28,663 nucleotides of DNA from an uncultured Bacteriovorax sp. (GTDB lineage Bacteria > Bdellovibrionota > Bacteriovoracia > Bacteriovoracales > Bacteriovoracaceae): the NCBI GenBank assembly GCA_946482295.1, contig CAMLRB010000013.1, positions 1 through 28,663 on the forward strand, read 5' to 3'. How positions within the stretch are numbered: position 1 is the first letter of the stretch; each line of letters opens with the position of its first letter. A program made the translations under genes and the position numbers. The notes under the pieces were generated by a model. That model searched no databases. It was not told where the DNA came from and saw only the letters and a list, made by a program, of their open reading frames with translations. Positions 8,043 to 16,336 of the stretch are shown one piece after another.

Positions 8043-8075
8043 GGTCTTCTCCTAAATAGTGAACTTGTCGCTACA
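8032..8075 (-). promoter_or_regulatory. Inverted repeat enclosing the RBS and start codon of the 97-residue gene
   Basis: TGTAGCGACA (8032-8041) and TGTCGCTACA (8066-8075) are perfect 10-base inverted repeats separated by 24 bases. In the minus-strand mRNA the AGGAG site lies in the loop, and the stem begins inside the ATG at 8042-8040. It could be an mRNA hairpin that controls initiation, or a dyad bound by a repressor. A perfect 10-base pair at this spacing is expected about once by chance in a window this size, so the position is the main argument. Confidence 0.4.
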
Positions 8076-8117
8076 GTATAAATGATCTCGCAATTGTTAG
8101 GGACGTTCATGAAATCT

Positions 8118-8843
8118 TTACAAGGCTGAATAGGCGCGGAACCGTAATTTCCAGGCGACGAACAGACTAATACTCATAGGTATAAGAAATCCTACAAATT
8201 CTAAAGTTTGAAAAGTATAGGCCCCAAAGAGTGACCCTAGAATAAAAGAAAGAATAATCCCTAACCTACACCAAACTATAAAGAGTTCTTTTTTATCTAC
8301 CGCATGTCTCATCGTCCATAAGCGGACAAGTCCAATCCCTAAATCTGTTGAGGGCCCGGTAATATGTGTAGTTCTGACAACAGACTTTGAAGCTGACGAT
8401 ATAGTGGCATTTTGAAGGCCACACGTTAAAGCGAGAATAAAGAGAACGACGTAATCTCTGCCGAAATTAAATTCTTCTCCAAAACGGCCGAGCATTCCAC
8501 TCATCCCCAATAAAGATAAAACTAAAAGATTCAAAATAATGAGTGAGAAAACCAGACTGTATTTAGGAGGCCGGTTTCTCAATCTTTGTCTTTCGATCAA
8601 CCATGCCGAAATCATAACCCCGATTAAAAAGACAAAAGGTACAAGCAACAATCCTCCGGCCTTTAAGAAGTCGCTTGAAACCGCTTCAGCACCAAAAAGT
8701 GTTGCAAATCCAGTGATATGGGAAACAAAACGATGAACGGAAAAATATCCGCCTATATTGAGAATTCCACCTTGGAACCCCAATATAAACCAGACAAACA
8801 TATTTCGTGGCTCATAAAGAGCATCGTGATCGTTTTGAAACAT
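8118..8843 (-). CDS. DUF1275 (YoaK-type) membrane protein
   Basis: A 241-residue inner-membrane protein with about six hydrophobic helices. It carries the DUF1275 hallmarks: GFQGGILNIGGYF in the first helix region, SHITGFATLFG, LTCGLQNATIS and the signature RTTHITGPSTDLGIGL. Members are predicted transporters; the substrate is unknown. The ATG at 8843 has AGGAG twelve bases upstream, which is a long spacing but the best site available. It is divergent from tcdA across 57 bases. A perfect TATAAT at 8846-8851 reads towards tcdA but lacks a recognisable -35. Confidence 0.88.
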   Translation of the reverse strand: MFQNDHDALYEPRNMFVWFILGFQGGILNIGGYFSVHRFVSHITGFATLFGAEAVSSDFLKAGGLLLVPFVFLIGVMISAWLIERQRLRNRPPKYSLVFSLIILNLLVLSLLGMSGMLGRFGEEFNFGRDYVVLFILALTCGLQNATISSASKSVVRTTHITGPSTDLGIGLVRLWTMRHAVDKKELFIVWCRLGIILSFILGSLFGAYTFQTLEFVGFLIPMSISLFVAWKLRFRAYSAL

Positions 8844-8900
8844 ACTATAATTATTCTCCTGAGCCTTTTAAAAGAAAAGATGAAATTGTATAGTCACGGC

Positions 8901-9713
8901 ATGGAAAACAAAGAATTCAACAGTGATGATTACAATAATCGTTTCGGCGGAATTGCCCGACTCTACGGCATTAGCGGCTTAAAGCGCCTCCTTAACGCAA
9001 GAGTCATGGTTATTGGAGTTGGTGGAGTGGGTTCATGGGCAGCAGAGGCACTTGCCCGCTCTGGTATAGGCTCAATAACTCTCGTTGATTTAGATGATGT
9101 CTGTATCACCAACACGAATCGCCAATTGCCAGCAATGGATGGTCAATTCGGAAAACTCAAAGTTGATGTGCTCCGTGAACGTATTTTGGCCATCAACCCA
9201 CAATGCCATGTTATGGCCCATGCAGATTTTTTTACTGAAAAAACGGCCGATGGACTTTTAGACACTCCCGTTGATTTCATTATCGAAGCAATTGATTCTC
9301 TCAATAACAAATGTCTTCTCATTTCCAAGTGCCAGGAAAAAAACATTCCAATCATGGTTGTAGGCGGAGCTGCCGGTAAACGCGATCCTTCACAGGTAAA
9401 AATCGTCGACCTCGGAGAAACTGTTAAAGATGCCCTTCTCTTTAAACTCAGAAAACAATTGCGCCAGCAACACGCCTTTCCTGGCAGTGGTGTAACATCC
9501 ATCAAAAAACGTCCTAAGTTCAATATCCCGTGTGTGTTCTCAGCAGAAGACCCAGTCTTTCCGACTGCTGAAGGAGAAACGTGCGCGATCCCTGATCCTG
9601 AAACAAACCTCAAGCTTGATTGTGAGTCAGGAATGGGCTCCATTACACATGTTACTGCCACTTATGGAATGCTTGCGGCCGGACATGTGATCAATGCTTT
9701 AGCCCGCGCTTAA
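8901..9713 (+). CDS. tcdA: tRNA threonylcarbamoyladenosine dehydratase (TcdA/CsdL)
   Basis: A 270-residue ThiF/E1-like enzyme that uses ATP to cyclise t6A at position 37 of tRNA to ct6A. RFGGIARLYG (14-23) is the TcdA-specific N-terminus. The nucleotide site GVGGVGSWAAEALARSGIG (39-57), then LVDLDD with Asp63 and Asp65, NRQ (73-75) and the Lys in FGKLK (83-87) follow. The late Cys-containing segments IPCVFSAEDP and CESGMGS are as in the family. The start at 8901 places RFGG where E. coli has it. An in-frame ATG at 8880 adds seven residues and has slightly better purines upstream, so the start is not certain. The 3' end overlaps a sigma-28-like promoter for the next gene. Confidence 0.93.
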   Translation: MENKEFNSDDYNNRFGGIARLYGISGLKRLLNARVMVIGVGGVGSWAAEALARSGIGSITLVDLDDVCITNTNRQLPAMDGQFGKLKVDVLRERILAINPQCHVMAHADFFTEKTADGLLDTPVDFIIEAIDSLNNKCLLISKCQEKNIPIMVVGGAAGKRDPSQVKIVDLGETVKDALLFKLRKQLRQQHAFPGSGVTSIKKRPKFNIPCVFSAEDPVFPTAEGETCAIPDPETNLKLDCESGMGSITHVTATYGMLAAGHVINALARA

Positions 9714-9736
9714 GTCTCTAAACAAATTGCCGATCA
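9710..9736 (+). promoter_or_regulatory. Sigma-28 (FliA)-like promoter for the secreted protein pair
   Basis: TTAAGTCT (9710-9717) and GCCGATCA (9729-9736) match the FliA consensus TAAAGTTT-N11-GCCGATAA at 6/8 and 7/8, with exactly 11 bases between. The predicted transcript start, about seven bases downstream, coincides with the ATG at 9744, so the mRNA would be leaderless. That fits the absence of a ribosome site there. The site overlaps the tcdA stop codon. Confidence 0.5.
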
Positions 9737-9743
9737 GTCTGGT

Positions 9744-10601
9744 ATGAAAAAACTTTTTCTCATATCCGCCCTATTATGCTCAACTCCAATATGGGCCAAG
9801 TGTAACACTGGTGTAATTGGCGTTTATCACCAAACAGGATTTGGCATTTCCATTGGTAGCGGCGGAAGCAAGATGGGATTCTACGACAAGGATACGACAA
9901 ACGTTCCTCTCTCGATCAACAATGAACTCGCTTGTTACAAACGAACTAGTAAATTCTCTGTTAAGAGCGAAAGTAAAAAAAATGAACAAGAAACAAATAA
10001 AATTATTATCACGCCCCTAAAAGTTGAATACGAAAATATTCCAAGTCCACATCATCGGGAATATGTCTTTGTGGAACAGAATGCTAATCCTCTGCTTCGA
10101 AAATTTCACACTATTAGTTTTATTTGCACTGGCGAAATTCCACTTTCAGTGGAAGGAAAAAGCGATCACGTTTTAAAAATTATCGCTGAATCAAATAAAG
10201 CGGAAGTAAGCATTTCTCATGTTTTCGCTACAGGTGCAGCAGCAGATAATATTCATAAAAACAACGCAAAGAAACTTGTCATGCAAGAAAGCTTCGATTT
10301 TTTCAAAAATCTCTATAATACAAAAACATTGAAAGAAGTTGTTACAAATCAAGAATGTTGTCAGGACATTCGTGTGCCAAGCATCCTTAGTCACACTTCC
10401 ATTTCTGCCTTAACCGATGTCGAAAGAAAAATTGCTTCTGAGTTTACAACATTAGGCTCTGAAGTCCCGAATGGATGTAGCACTGACTTTATAAAAACCA
10501 TGCAACCATACCTCCTTGAAAATTACGAGCAGAACGAATCATTGAAAGATTATAAGATTCAGAAAAAATGGTTCTCTAATGATCTCGTTCTCGAGTTTTA
10601 G
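9744..10601 (+). CDS. Secreted protein of unknown function
   Basis: 285 residues with a clear signal peptide (MKKLFLISALLCSTPIWA, cleavage before Lys-Cys). The mature part contains Cys residues at its N-terminus and in NQECCQD and NGCSTDF, so disulfides are likely. It has a Gly/Ser-rich strand near residues 32-45 and a mixed alpha/beta composition. No family was recognised. There is no Shine-Dalgarno-like sequence before the ATG, and a sigma-28-like promoter lies immediately upstream. It is two bases before the metzincin-motif gene, so both are probably one transcript and may act together outside the cell or in the periplasm. Confidence 0.75.
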   Translation: MKKLFLISALLCSTPIWAKCNTGVIGVYHQTGFGISIGSGGSKMGFYDKDTTNVPLSINNELACYKRTSKFSVKSESKKNEQETNKIIITPLKVEYENIPSPHHREYVFVEQNANPLLRKFHTISFICTGEIPLSVEGKSDHVLKIIAESNKAEVSISHVFATGAAADNIHKNNAKKLVMQESFDFFKNLYNTKTLKEVVTNQECCQDIRVPSILSHTSISALTDVERKIASEFTTLGSEVPNGCSTDFIKTMQPYLLENYEQNESLKDYKIQKKWFSNDLVLEF

Positions 10602-10603
10602 CA

Positions 10604-11476
10604 ATGAAACTCCTCCTCATTTTTATTTTGCCTCTTTTTGCCAAAGACCCTGTCTTAAAAAATGGCTACTACCTAACTGACTACAATTTAAAAATTGAAT
10701 CCGATTGCAATTCACGCATGCCGATTAAAAAAATATCTGCCTTTTATAGCGAAACAATGAAAGAAGGCCGGGCCTGTCTGACAAATCTTTCTTCGCAAGG
10801 GGGCATTGGCCCCCAAATCAATTCTTGTTTTGATCAGCTGTTTGCAGACAAAAAAAATCCGCCGAAATTACTATGTGGGGGCTGGCCATTCGGAAAAGAA
10901 ATCGGCGCAGTTGGTTCTTTTCCAGGTAGCAGTAAACGCCATCCCTATTTATGGCTGGGCCCACGTCTATCAGAACTTGTTCAATCAAATCCCAACGAAC
11001 TTCGTGCGATAATGTTTCATGAAATGATCCACAATTGCGGCTACCTTCATAGTGAAGGTTTGGAAATTGCTTACACATGTGAAGAGTGTTGTTTTAATAA
11101 AAAACTCCCTTTAGATAAAAAAGAAAGTGCTTGTCGCATTTGCGCCGGAAAATACGAAAATGAATTTTCTCTCGACTACCAAAAAGATCTTCTCAAGTGG
11201 TCACAAGATTATAAAACCTGGGGGCGTGATATGCGCCGAAGCGTTTTCATGGCCGCCAACAAAAAGGGAAATTTAGAATCCTTTGAACTTCTCATTTCTT
11301 TCATCACCTCAGAAGAAAAAGAAAAGTCAGTACTTCGCCCGATCTTTTTAGCGAAATCTGCTCAAAACAAAAAAGAATTGATCTTAGATTTCGAACGCAC
11401 GTTTCCTTCGTCGCTGGCATCAAATGAAAAACTTCAACAATTGATCGAATGGTTTAAAGTTGCTGCGGAAATCTAA
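10604..11476 (+). CDS. Secreted putative zinc metalloprotease with metzincin motif
   Basis: A 290-residue protein with a short signal peptide (MKLLLIFILPLFA, then Lys-Asp). At 139-149 it reads HEMIHNCGYLH, a full HExxHxxGxxH zinc site of the metzincin clan, with ligands His139, His143 and His149 and general base Glu140. A cysteine cluster follows at once: CEECC (159-163) and CRIC (177-180). It could be disulfide-bonded or a second metal site. A Met-turn candidate is Met210 or Met216, but this is uncertain. Outside the motif no named family was recognised. It follows the secreted protein gene by two bases, with a weak GAG as ribosome site. In a predatory bacterium a secreted protease could act on prey, which is inference. 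Confidence 0.75.
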   Translation: MKLLLIFILPLFAKDPVLKNGYYLTDYNLKIESDCNSRMPIKKISAFYSETMKEGRACLTNLSSQGGIGPQINSCFDQLFADKKNPPKLLCGGWPFGKEIGAVGSFPGSSKRHPYLWLGPRLSELVQSNPNELRAIMFHEMIHNCGYLHSEGLEIAYTCEECCFNKKLPLDKKESACRICAGKYENEFSLDYQKDLLKWSQDYKTWGRDMRRSVFMAANKKGNLESFELLISFITSEEKEKSVLRPIFLAKSAQNKKELILDFERTFPSSLASNEKLQQLIEWFKVAAEI

Positions 11477-11532
11477 TATGTTCTAAAATTATGTCATCAA
11501 TCTGATTTGCAGTGCCTCCAAAGGAGGTTCGG

Positions 11533-12195
11533 ATGCAAAAAATCAGAAAACATACTCAGCTCTCTCTTTTAAATCCTAAACGTGCCGGGCGTCCCTCTAT
11601 TCATGATAGAGGTATTAGGCACATTGAACGTGATGAAATCCTACGTCCTACGTCTCTCCATCTCACGATTAAAGTTCGTGAAAATAAGGCGCAAATTAAA
11701 TCTAAGCAGGTTCTAAGGGCCCTCCATCACGCGATTGTAAGGGCCAGATATAAAGGTTTAAAAATTATCCACTATACGCTCGAGCATAACCATATACACT
11801 TGTTAGTTGAAGCCTCAGATAAGCGAACTGTTCACCTTGGGATGCAGGCCTTAGGCATTTCTCTTTCTAAAAGAATTAATAAAATCAAATGTCTAAAAGG
11901 TACTGTGTACAAACATCGATATCACTTAAGAAAAATCACATCACCGCGAGAATTAAAAAACGTTCTTCATTATATTTTTAATAATGGAATCCATCATTCG
12001 AGAACTCAATCGATTTTAGATCCTTACAATTCCCTTCCCGTTTGTAATCATCTTCATGCGCTCTACGGTCCGCATTCAAGAAAAATTCAGGCAGACATTC
12101 AAAACAGTGATTTTCTGAGTCGACTAAAAGATACTTTGATGGATGTTTTGGACGTCGAAAAAATCTTTTTTCGTGATTTAAATTTTATTCGATAA
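11533..12195 (+). CDS. Y1/HUH transposase (IS200-like or RAYT-related)
   Basis: A 220-residue single-domain transposase of the Y1_Tnp family, which cuts single-stranded DNA. The HUH motif is HIH (87-89) in YTLEHNHIHLLVE. The likely nucleophile is Tyr147 in LKNVLHYIFNN. The N-terminus has an AT-hook-like RAGRP (17-21), as in the REP-associated (RAYT) branch. The start at 11533 is fixed by AAGGAGG five bases upstream. A 7-base hairpin, CCTCTAT/ATAGAGG (11594-11612), lies inside the 5' coding part. No flanking IS ends or REP arrays were seen, so this may be a solitary, domesticated copy. Its stop lies within the 3' end of a convergent decayed grpB gene. Confidence 0.85.
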   Translation: MQKIRKHTQLSLLNPKRAGRPSIHDRGIRHIERDEILRPTSLHLTIKVRENKAQIKSKQVLRALHHAIVRARYKGLKIIHYTLEHNHIHLLVEASDKRTVHLGMQALGISLSKRINKIKCLKGTVYKHRYHLRKITSPRELKNVLHYIFNNGIHHSRTQSILDPYNSLPVCNHLHALYGPHSRKIQADIQNSDFLSRLKDTLMDVLDVEKIFFRDLNFIR

Positions 12196-12696
12196 TACTT
12201 TTTGGATGAATTCTGCTTTCGCTTCTATCTATTATTCGCGATTCAGTCCTGAATTGATCAGTTTATGTTTAAGTTGATTATATTCATCTCGCAACATAAT
12301 GTTTGCCTTTAAGCGGTCACGAAAGATTAAGTGATTCTTAAATTCATTAGTATCTTTTTCCAGTATGTGCAGATGAATTAAAGCTGTATCACCTTCGTAC
12401 AAAACACAATACCTTCTTCCGGGAATTCCATATTCACCTTTCCACTCTTATCCGAGGTTTTCCAGTGAAGTCTTCAGTAAATCTGCCTGATTTATTGAAG
12501 TAACCTCACTCATTATGTCGAGGATGGGTTTTGCATCGAGGCCTTCTATTGAGGGGAACCAACATGATGCAATTTTAATTGCGGCAGATTTGCCCTGATA
12601 CGAGAACTCTCATCTATAAAAAGCGGATTTCCATAAGGGATTATGGGTCACTACAACGAGAGATCCTCGAGTAAGTCCCAGAGTTTTAATTGTCAT
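12178..12696 (-). pseudogene. Decayed GrpB-family (UPF0157) gene
   Basis: Reading leftward from the ATG at 12696, the translation gives LGLTRGSLVVVTHNPLW (residues 6-22), then, after one extra base near 12612, RIRANLPQLKLHHVGS. After one missing base in the C-run at 12553-12556 it returns to the first frame with SIEGLDAKPILDIM and later GEYGIPGRRYCVLYEGD and HLIFRDRLKA. This is the GrpB family in order and at family length (about 173 codons). A TAA at 12448-12450 replaces the expected Tyr in the LGYxWxGE region. Two further stops at 12229-12234 precede the intact tail IEAKAEFIQKVLSNKI, which ends at 12178. The start overlaps the end of the oxidoreductase gene by 11 bases, so it was once the third gene of that operon. 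The family function is unclear. The lesions make it a recent-looking pseudogene. Confidence 0.82.
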
Positions 12697-13261
12697 CGAG
12701 GCCCGCGCGGAAAGCTTTATAGAGCATAGCTTCTCGCTTTTTTTCTGAAGCATTTTTGATTGAGCCGAAACTCATAACTGTAACAGGGGAAATTCCACAA
12801 AATTCAAGCACGGCTTTTTTCATCATGTTCACGGCCGGATGAAAATAAGTCAGGTATAGCCACCACACGGGAGCATCACTTGTAACTATCAGGCGGGCTT
12901 TTTTGCCAGAGAGAAGTTTATCCCATGCAGGAGAATTCTCGCGATACTTGAATGCAAATCCAGGTAAGAGAATTCTATCGAGAAAACCTTTTAACAAAGC
13001 AGGTACTGAACCCCACCATACTGGAAAAACAATGACAATGTGATTGGCCCATTTGATGAGTCTTTGAGCTTCTACAAGATCTGCCTCTAGAGGCTGAATG
13101 ACTCTGTAACCATTTTTTAAATTAGGATTAAAAGAAAGATCGTTGATATTGATTCGAGCGACGTCTCCACCTTTTTCGCGGGCGCCTTTTTCATAGTTAT
13201 CGGCAAGACCTGCACAAAGTGATTTTTTATCCGGGTGTCCTAGTATGATCAACGTGCGCAT
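12686..13261 (-). CDS. NAD(P)H-dependent FMN oxidoreductase (flavodoxin-like fold)
   Basis: A 191-residue member of the NQO1/KefF/MdaB family (Flavodoxin_2). LIILGHPDKKSLCAGLADNY near the N-terminus is the phosphate-binding region for the flavin. VFPVWWGSVPALLKGFLDR (about 78-96) and LLPGFAFKY are the family's central signature. It probably reduces quinones or other electrophiles by two electrons with NAD(P)H. Its ATG overlaps the coaD stop by one base (TAATG), so it is coupled to coaD. Its end overlaps the start of the decayed grpB gene by 11 bases. Confidence 0.88.
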   Translation of the reverse strand: MRTLIILGHPDKKSLCAGLADNYEKGAREKGGDVARININDLSFNPNLKNGYRVIQPLEADLVEAQRLIKWANHIVIVFPVWWGSVPALLKGFLDRILLPGFAFKYRENSPAWDKLLSGKKARLIVTSDAPVWWLYLTYFHPAVNMMKKAVLEFCGISPVTVMSFGSIKNASEKKREAMLYKAFRAGLDDN

Positions 13262-13767
13262 TATTTGATGGCCTTGTCCCCATGAAGTTTATGTAGAATT
13301 TTTTTTGCAATAGATGGCATGACGTATTGATCGATGCGCTCGTTAAGCTGAGCGAGCTCACGAATGAGACTGGAAGAAATAGTTGCAAAGTGAGGTTTTG
13401 AAAACATACAAATCGTTTCGATTTCTTTACTGATCCCGCGGTTACCTACTGAGAGTTCAAGCTCCATTTGGTAGTCCGAAGAGTTTCGGAGTCCACGCAG
13501 AAGAAACTGCGCTCCTTTTTCTTCTGCAAAACGAACAATAGTTCCGTCGTGGGCACAAATCGTGACGTTTTTTAACTTATAATAATCCACATAGGCTTGC
13601 ATCATTTCTAGACGTTCATCCAATGTGAACATATACGCCTTTTTAGGATTTGTTGCTGCGACCCAGTACATGCGATCGAAATGAGTGGCGGCCCTCATCA
13701 TAATATCGGCGTGACCCCACGTTGGAGGATTGGCACTGATGGGATAAACAATAATTTTCTCGCTCAT
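13261..13767 (-). CDS. coaD: Phosphopantetheine adenylyltransferase
   Basis: A 168-residue nucleotidyltransferase that adenylates 4'-phosphopantetheine in CoA synthesis. TWGH (16-19) is the ATP-binding Tx[15 protein letters not shown] (40-52), [11 protein letters not shown] (89-99) and [10 protein letters not shown] (130-139) are the CoaD-specific motifs. The usual GSFDP before TxGH is replaced by ISANP, which is unusual, and the MNR of the central helix is GNR. The RGLR and ISSS segments still favour CoaD over a NadD-like enzyme. The ATG at 13767 has AAAGGA about five bases upstream. It is the first gene of the minus operon and is divergent from leuS. Confidence 0.88.
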   Translation of the reverse strand: MSEKIIVYPISANPPTWGHADIMMRAATHFDRMYWVAATNPKKAYMFTLDERLEMMQAYVDYYKLKNVTICAHDGTIVRFAEEKGAQFLLRGLRNSSDYQMELELSVGNRGISKEIETICMFSKPHFATISSSLIRELAQLNERIDQYVMPSIAKKILHKLHGDKAIK

Positions 13768-13810
13768 AGAATTCCTTTCGATTTCCCCAGGGAAAACTTG
13801 GTACTCTCCT

Positions 13811-13816
13811 ATTATA
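13811..13816 (-). promoter_or_regulatory. Possible -10 element for coaD
   Basis: The minus strand reads a perfect TATAAT here, preceded by TG, which would start transcription near 13804, about 37 bases before the coaD ATG. No good -35 hexamer is found at 16-18 bases, so activity would depend on the extended -10 or a regulator. Confidence 0.3.
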
Positions 13817-13900
13817 CACTTTATAAAAAGAATTCCTAGTGTTAGACTTTTGACTTCGCCAAATCATGAAACGATTGGTTCATTTACCAAGGAAAAAAGC

Positions 13901-16333
13901 ATGTCTGTATCTTCTGAGAAATCTCAAATTGAGTATGACTTTCACACCATCGAAGCCAAGTGGCAAAAGTATTGGGATGAAAACAAAACGTTTAAGACTA
14001 ACAACAATGAAACTAACAAACCAAAGTATTACGCCTTGGATATGTTTCCCTTTCCATCAGGCGATGGACTGCACGTAGGTCACCCAGAGGGCTATACAGC
14101 GACGGATATTATGTCTCGCTATAAGCGCATGCTTGGGTTCAATGTTCTTCACCCGATGGGTTGGGACTCATTTGGATTACCGGCGGAAAACTATGCGATG
14201 AAAACAAACACGCATCCGGATATTACAACGAAAAAAAATATTGCAACTTTCACTCGTCAGTTGAAAGCACTTGGCTTTTCTTACGATTGGGACAGAGAAA
14301 TTGCAACGTCAAACGTTGATTACTATAAATGGACGCAGTGGATTTTTGTTCAGCTTTACAACAAAGGTCTTGCTTACGAATCAGAAATGAATGTGAATTG
14401 GTGTCCTGCCTTAGGCACAGTTCTCGCGAATGAAGAAGTCATCGATGGAAAGTCTGAAGTTGGTGGCCACCCCGTTATTCAGACCAAGATGAAACAATGG
14501 GTTTTAAGAATTACAGAATATGCTGAGAGATTATTAAACGACGTAGAAGAGCTTGACTGGCCAGAGTCGATCAAAGAAATGCAACGCAACTGGATTGGAA
14601 AATCTGAAGGTGCGACGATCAAATTTAAAATCGACTCATATGAAGTTGAAGTCTTCACAACAAGACCTGACACGCTTTTCGGAGCGACATATATGGTTCT
14701 TGCTCCTGAACATACGCTTGTGAACACAATCACGACTGCTGCTCAAAAAGCGGAAGTTGAAAAATATCAGGACGCTTGTAAATTAAAAAATGATCTTGAA
14801 AGAACAGAGCTTAACAAAGATAAGTCAGGTGTCTTCACGGGAGCCTATGCAATCAATCCTGCGAACGGACAAAAAGTTCCAGTTTGGATTGCAGACTACG
14901 TTCTTGCGACATACGGAACTGGGGCCGTCATGGCCGTTCCAGCTCATGATGAACGCGATCATGAGTTTGCAAAAAAGTTCAGCCTACCAATGGTGAGAGT
15001 TATTGAAGGTGGAGAAAAAGAGTTAGATGAAGCTGCTCACACAGGGGACGGCAAACATATCAATTCCGATTTCATTAACGGTTTAAACGTTGCTGACTCG
15101 AAGAAGAAAATGATCGAGTGGCTGGAAAGCAAAAATGCAGGAAAAGGTAAAATTAATTACAAACTACGCGATTGGATTTTCTCTCGTCAAAGATATTGGG
15201 GAGAACCATTCCCTATTCTAAAATTTGAAGATGGCACAGTTCGCTGCCTCGATGCAGATGAACTTCCATTGCCACTTCCTGATTTAAAAGAATTCAAGCC
15301 ATCTGGTAACGGTGAGTCTCCACTTGCCAATGCTACAGACTGGTTGTGGATCACAGATCCAAAAACTGGCAAAAAAGCAAAACGCGAAACAAACACAATG
15401 CCTAACTGGGCAGGCTCATGTTGGTACTACCTGCGTTTTTGTGATCCAAAAAATGAGAAAGAACCTTGGAATGCTGATATTGAAAAATACTGGATGCCGG
15501 TTGATCTTTACATTGGTGGAGCTGAACATGCTGTACTTCACTTATTGTATGCTCGTTTCTGGCATAAGGTTCTTTTCGATTTAGGATTCGTTTCAACGAA
15601 AGAACCATTTAAAAAACTTGTTAACCAGGGACTCATTCTTGCGAGCGACGGCGAAAAAATGTCCAAGTCACGCGGGAACGTTGTTAACCCTGACCATGTT
15701 GTAAAAGAGTTTGGCGGTGATTCACTTCGCCTTTATGAAATGTTCATGGGTCCACTTGAAAAAGTAAAACCATGGAAAGAAGACGGCGTAAAAGGTGTTT
15801 TCAATTTCTTAAACCGCGCTTACCGCTTCTTCGCTGATCCGGCCCACATCACCGATGGTCCCGAGAGCGATGAAACTTTAAAAGCTCTTCACAAAGCGAT
15901 TAAGAAAGTTACTGAAGATTATGACAATCTTCGTTTCAACACAGCGATTTCTGCGCTGATGATTTTTGTTAACCACTGCTACAAAGCAGGTAAAGTTTCA
16001 AATGATACAGCAAAGACTTTCACACTTCTTCTTGCTCCAATGGCTCCGCATATCGCTGAAGAACTTTGGGAATTGTTGGGTGGTAAAAAGACTTTAACTT
16101 ACGAGACATGGCCCAAATACAATGCTGATTTAGCTAAAGACGACACAATTACTGTGGCCGTTCAAGTAAATGGCAAACTGAGAGCAACTCTTGAAGTTGA
16201 ACCTACAATTACTCAAGATGAAATTTTAGCGATGGCGAAAGGAGATGAGAACGTTTCGAAATTCCTCGTTGGTTCTATAGTGAAAGAGATTTATGTTCCA
16301 GGCAAAATCGTTAACTTTGTTGTGAAAGGATAA
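13901..16333 (+). CDS. leuS: Leucyl-tRNA synthetase
   Basis: An 810-residue class Ia aminoacyl-tRNA synthetase that charges tRNA-Leu. [19 protein letters not shown] contains the HIGH motif as His58-Val-Gly-His61. The CP1 editing domain follows, with [19 protein letters not shown] and the [15 protein letters not shown] motif for hydrolysing misacylated tRNA. KMSKS is at 586-590. The anticodon-binding and C-terminal domains end in [12 protein letters not shown]. The length is within the bacterial range (E. coli 860). The ATG at 13901 is chosen because AAGGAA lies eight bases upstream; the open frame extends 17 residues further back without a ribosome site. metG follows after three bases. Confidence 0.97.
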   Translation: MSVSSEKSQIEYDFHTIEAKWQKYWDENKTFKTNNNETNKPKYYALDMFPFPSGDGLHVGHPEGYTATDIMSRYKRMLGFNVLHPMGWDSFGLPAENYAMKTNTHPDITTKKNIATFTRQLKALGFSYDWDREIATSNVDYYKWTQWIFVQLYNKGLAYESEMNVNWCPALGTVLANEEVIDGKSEVGGHPVIQTKMKQWVLRITEYAERLLNDVEELDWPESIKEMQRNWIGKSEGATIKFKIDSYEVEVFTTRPDTLFGATYMVLAPEHTLVNTITTAAQKAEVEKYQDACKLKNDLERTELNKDKSGVFTGAYAINPANGQKVPVWIADYVLATYGTGAVMAVPAHDERDHEFAKKFSLPMVRVIEGGEKELDEAAHTGDGKHINSDFINGLNVADSKKKMIEWLESKNAGKGKINYKLRDWIFSRQRYWGEPFPILKFEDGTVRCLDADELPLPLPDLKEFKPSGNGESPLANATDWLWITDPKTGKKAKRETNTMPNWAGSCWYYLRFCDPKNEKEPWNADIEKYWMPVDLYIGGAEHAVLHLLYARFWHKVLFDLGFVSTKEPFKKLVNQGLILASDGEKMSKSRGNVVNPDHVVKEFGGDSLRLYEMFMGPLEKVKPWKEDGVKGVFNFLNRAYRFFADPAHITDGPESDETLKALHKAIKKVTEDYDNLRFNTAISALMIFVNHCYKAGKVSNDTAKTFTLLLAPMAPHIAEELWELLGGKKTLTYETWPKYNADLAKDDTITVAVQVNGKLRATLEVEPTITQDEILAMAKGDENVSKFLVGSIVKEIYVPGKIVNFVVKG

Positions 16334-16336
16334 TAT

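Noticed and set aside
9143..9661. 172-codon open frame antisense to tcdA
   Set aside because: The composition is that of an opposite-strand reading of a real gene, no ribosome site precedes it and tcdA is certain.
11594..11612. Hairpin in the 5' part of the transposase gene considered as a REP or IS end
   Set aside because: No second copy was found in the window and the bases encode part of the conserved N-terminal region, so coding constraint is enough to explain it.
13197..13204. Perfect GCCGATAA on the minus strand
   Set aside because: It lies in the oxidoreductase coding region (Ala-Asp-Asn codons), has no matching -35 box and no gene start follows it.
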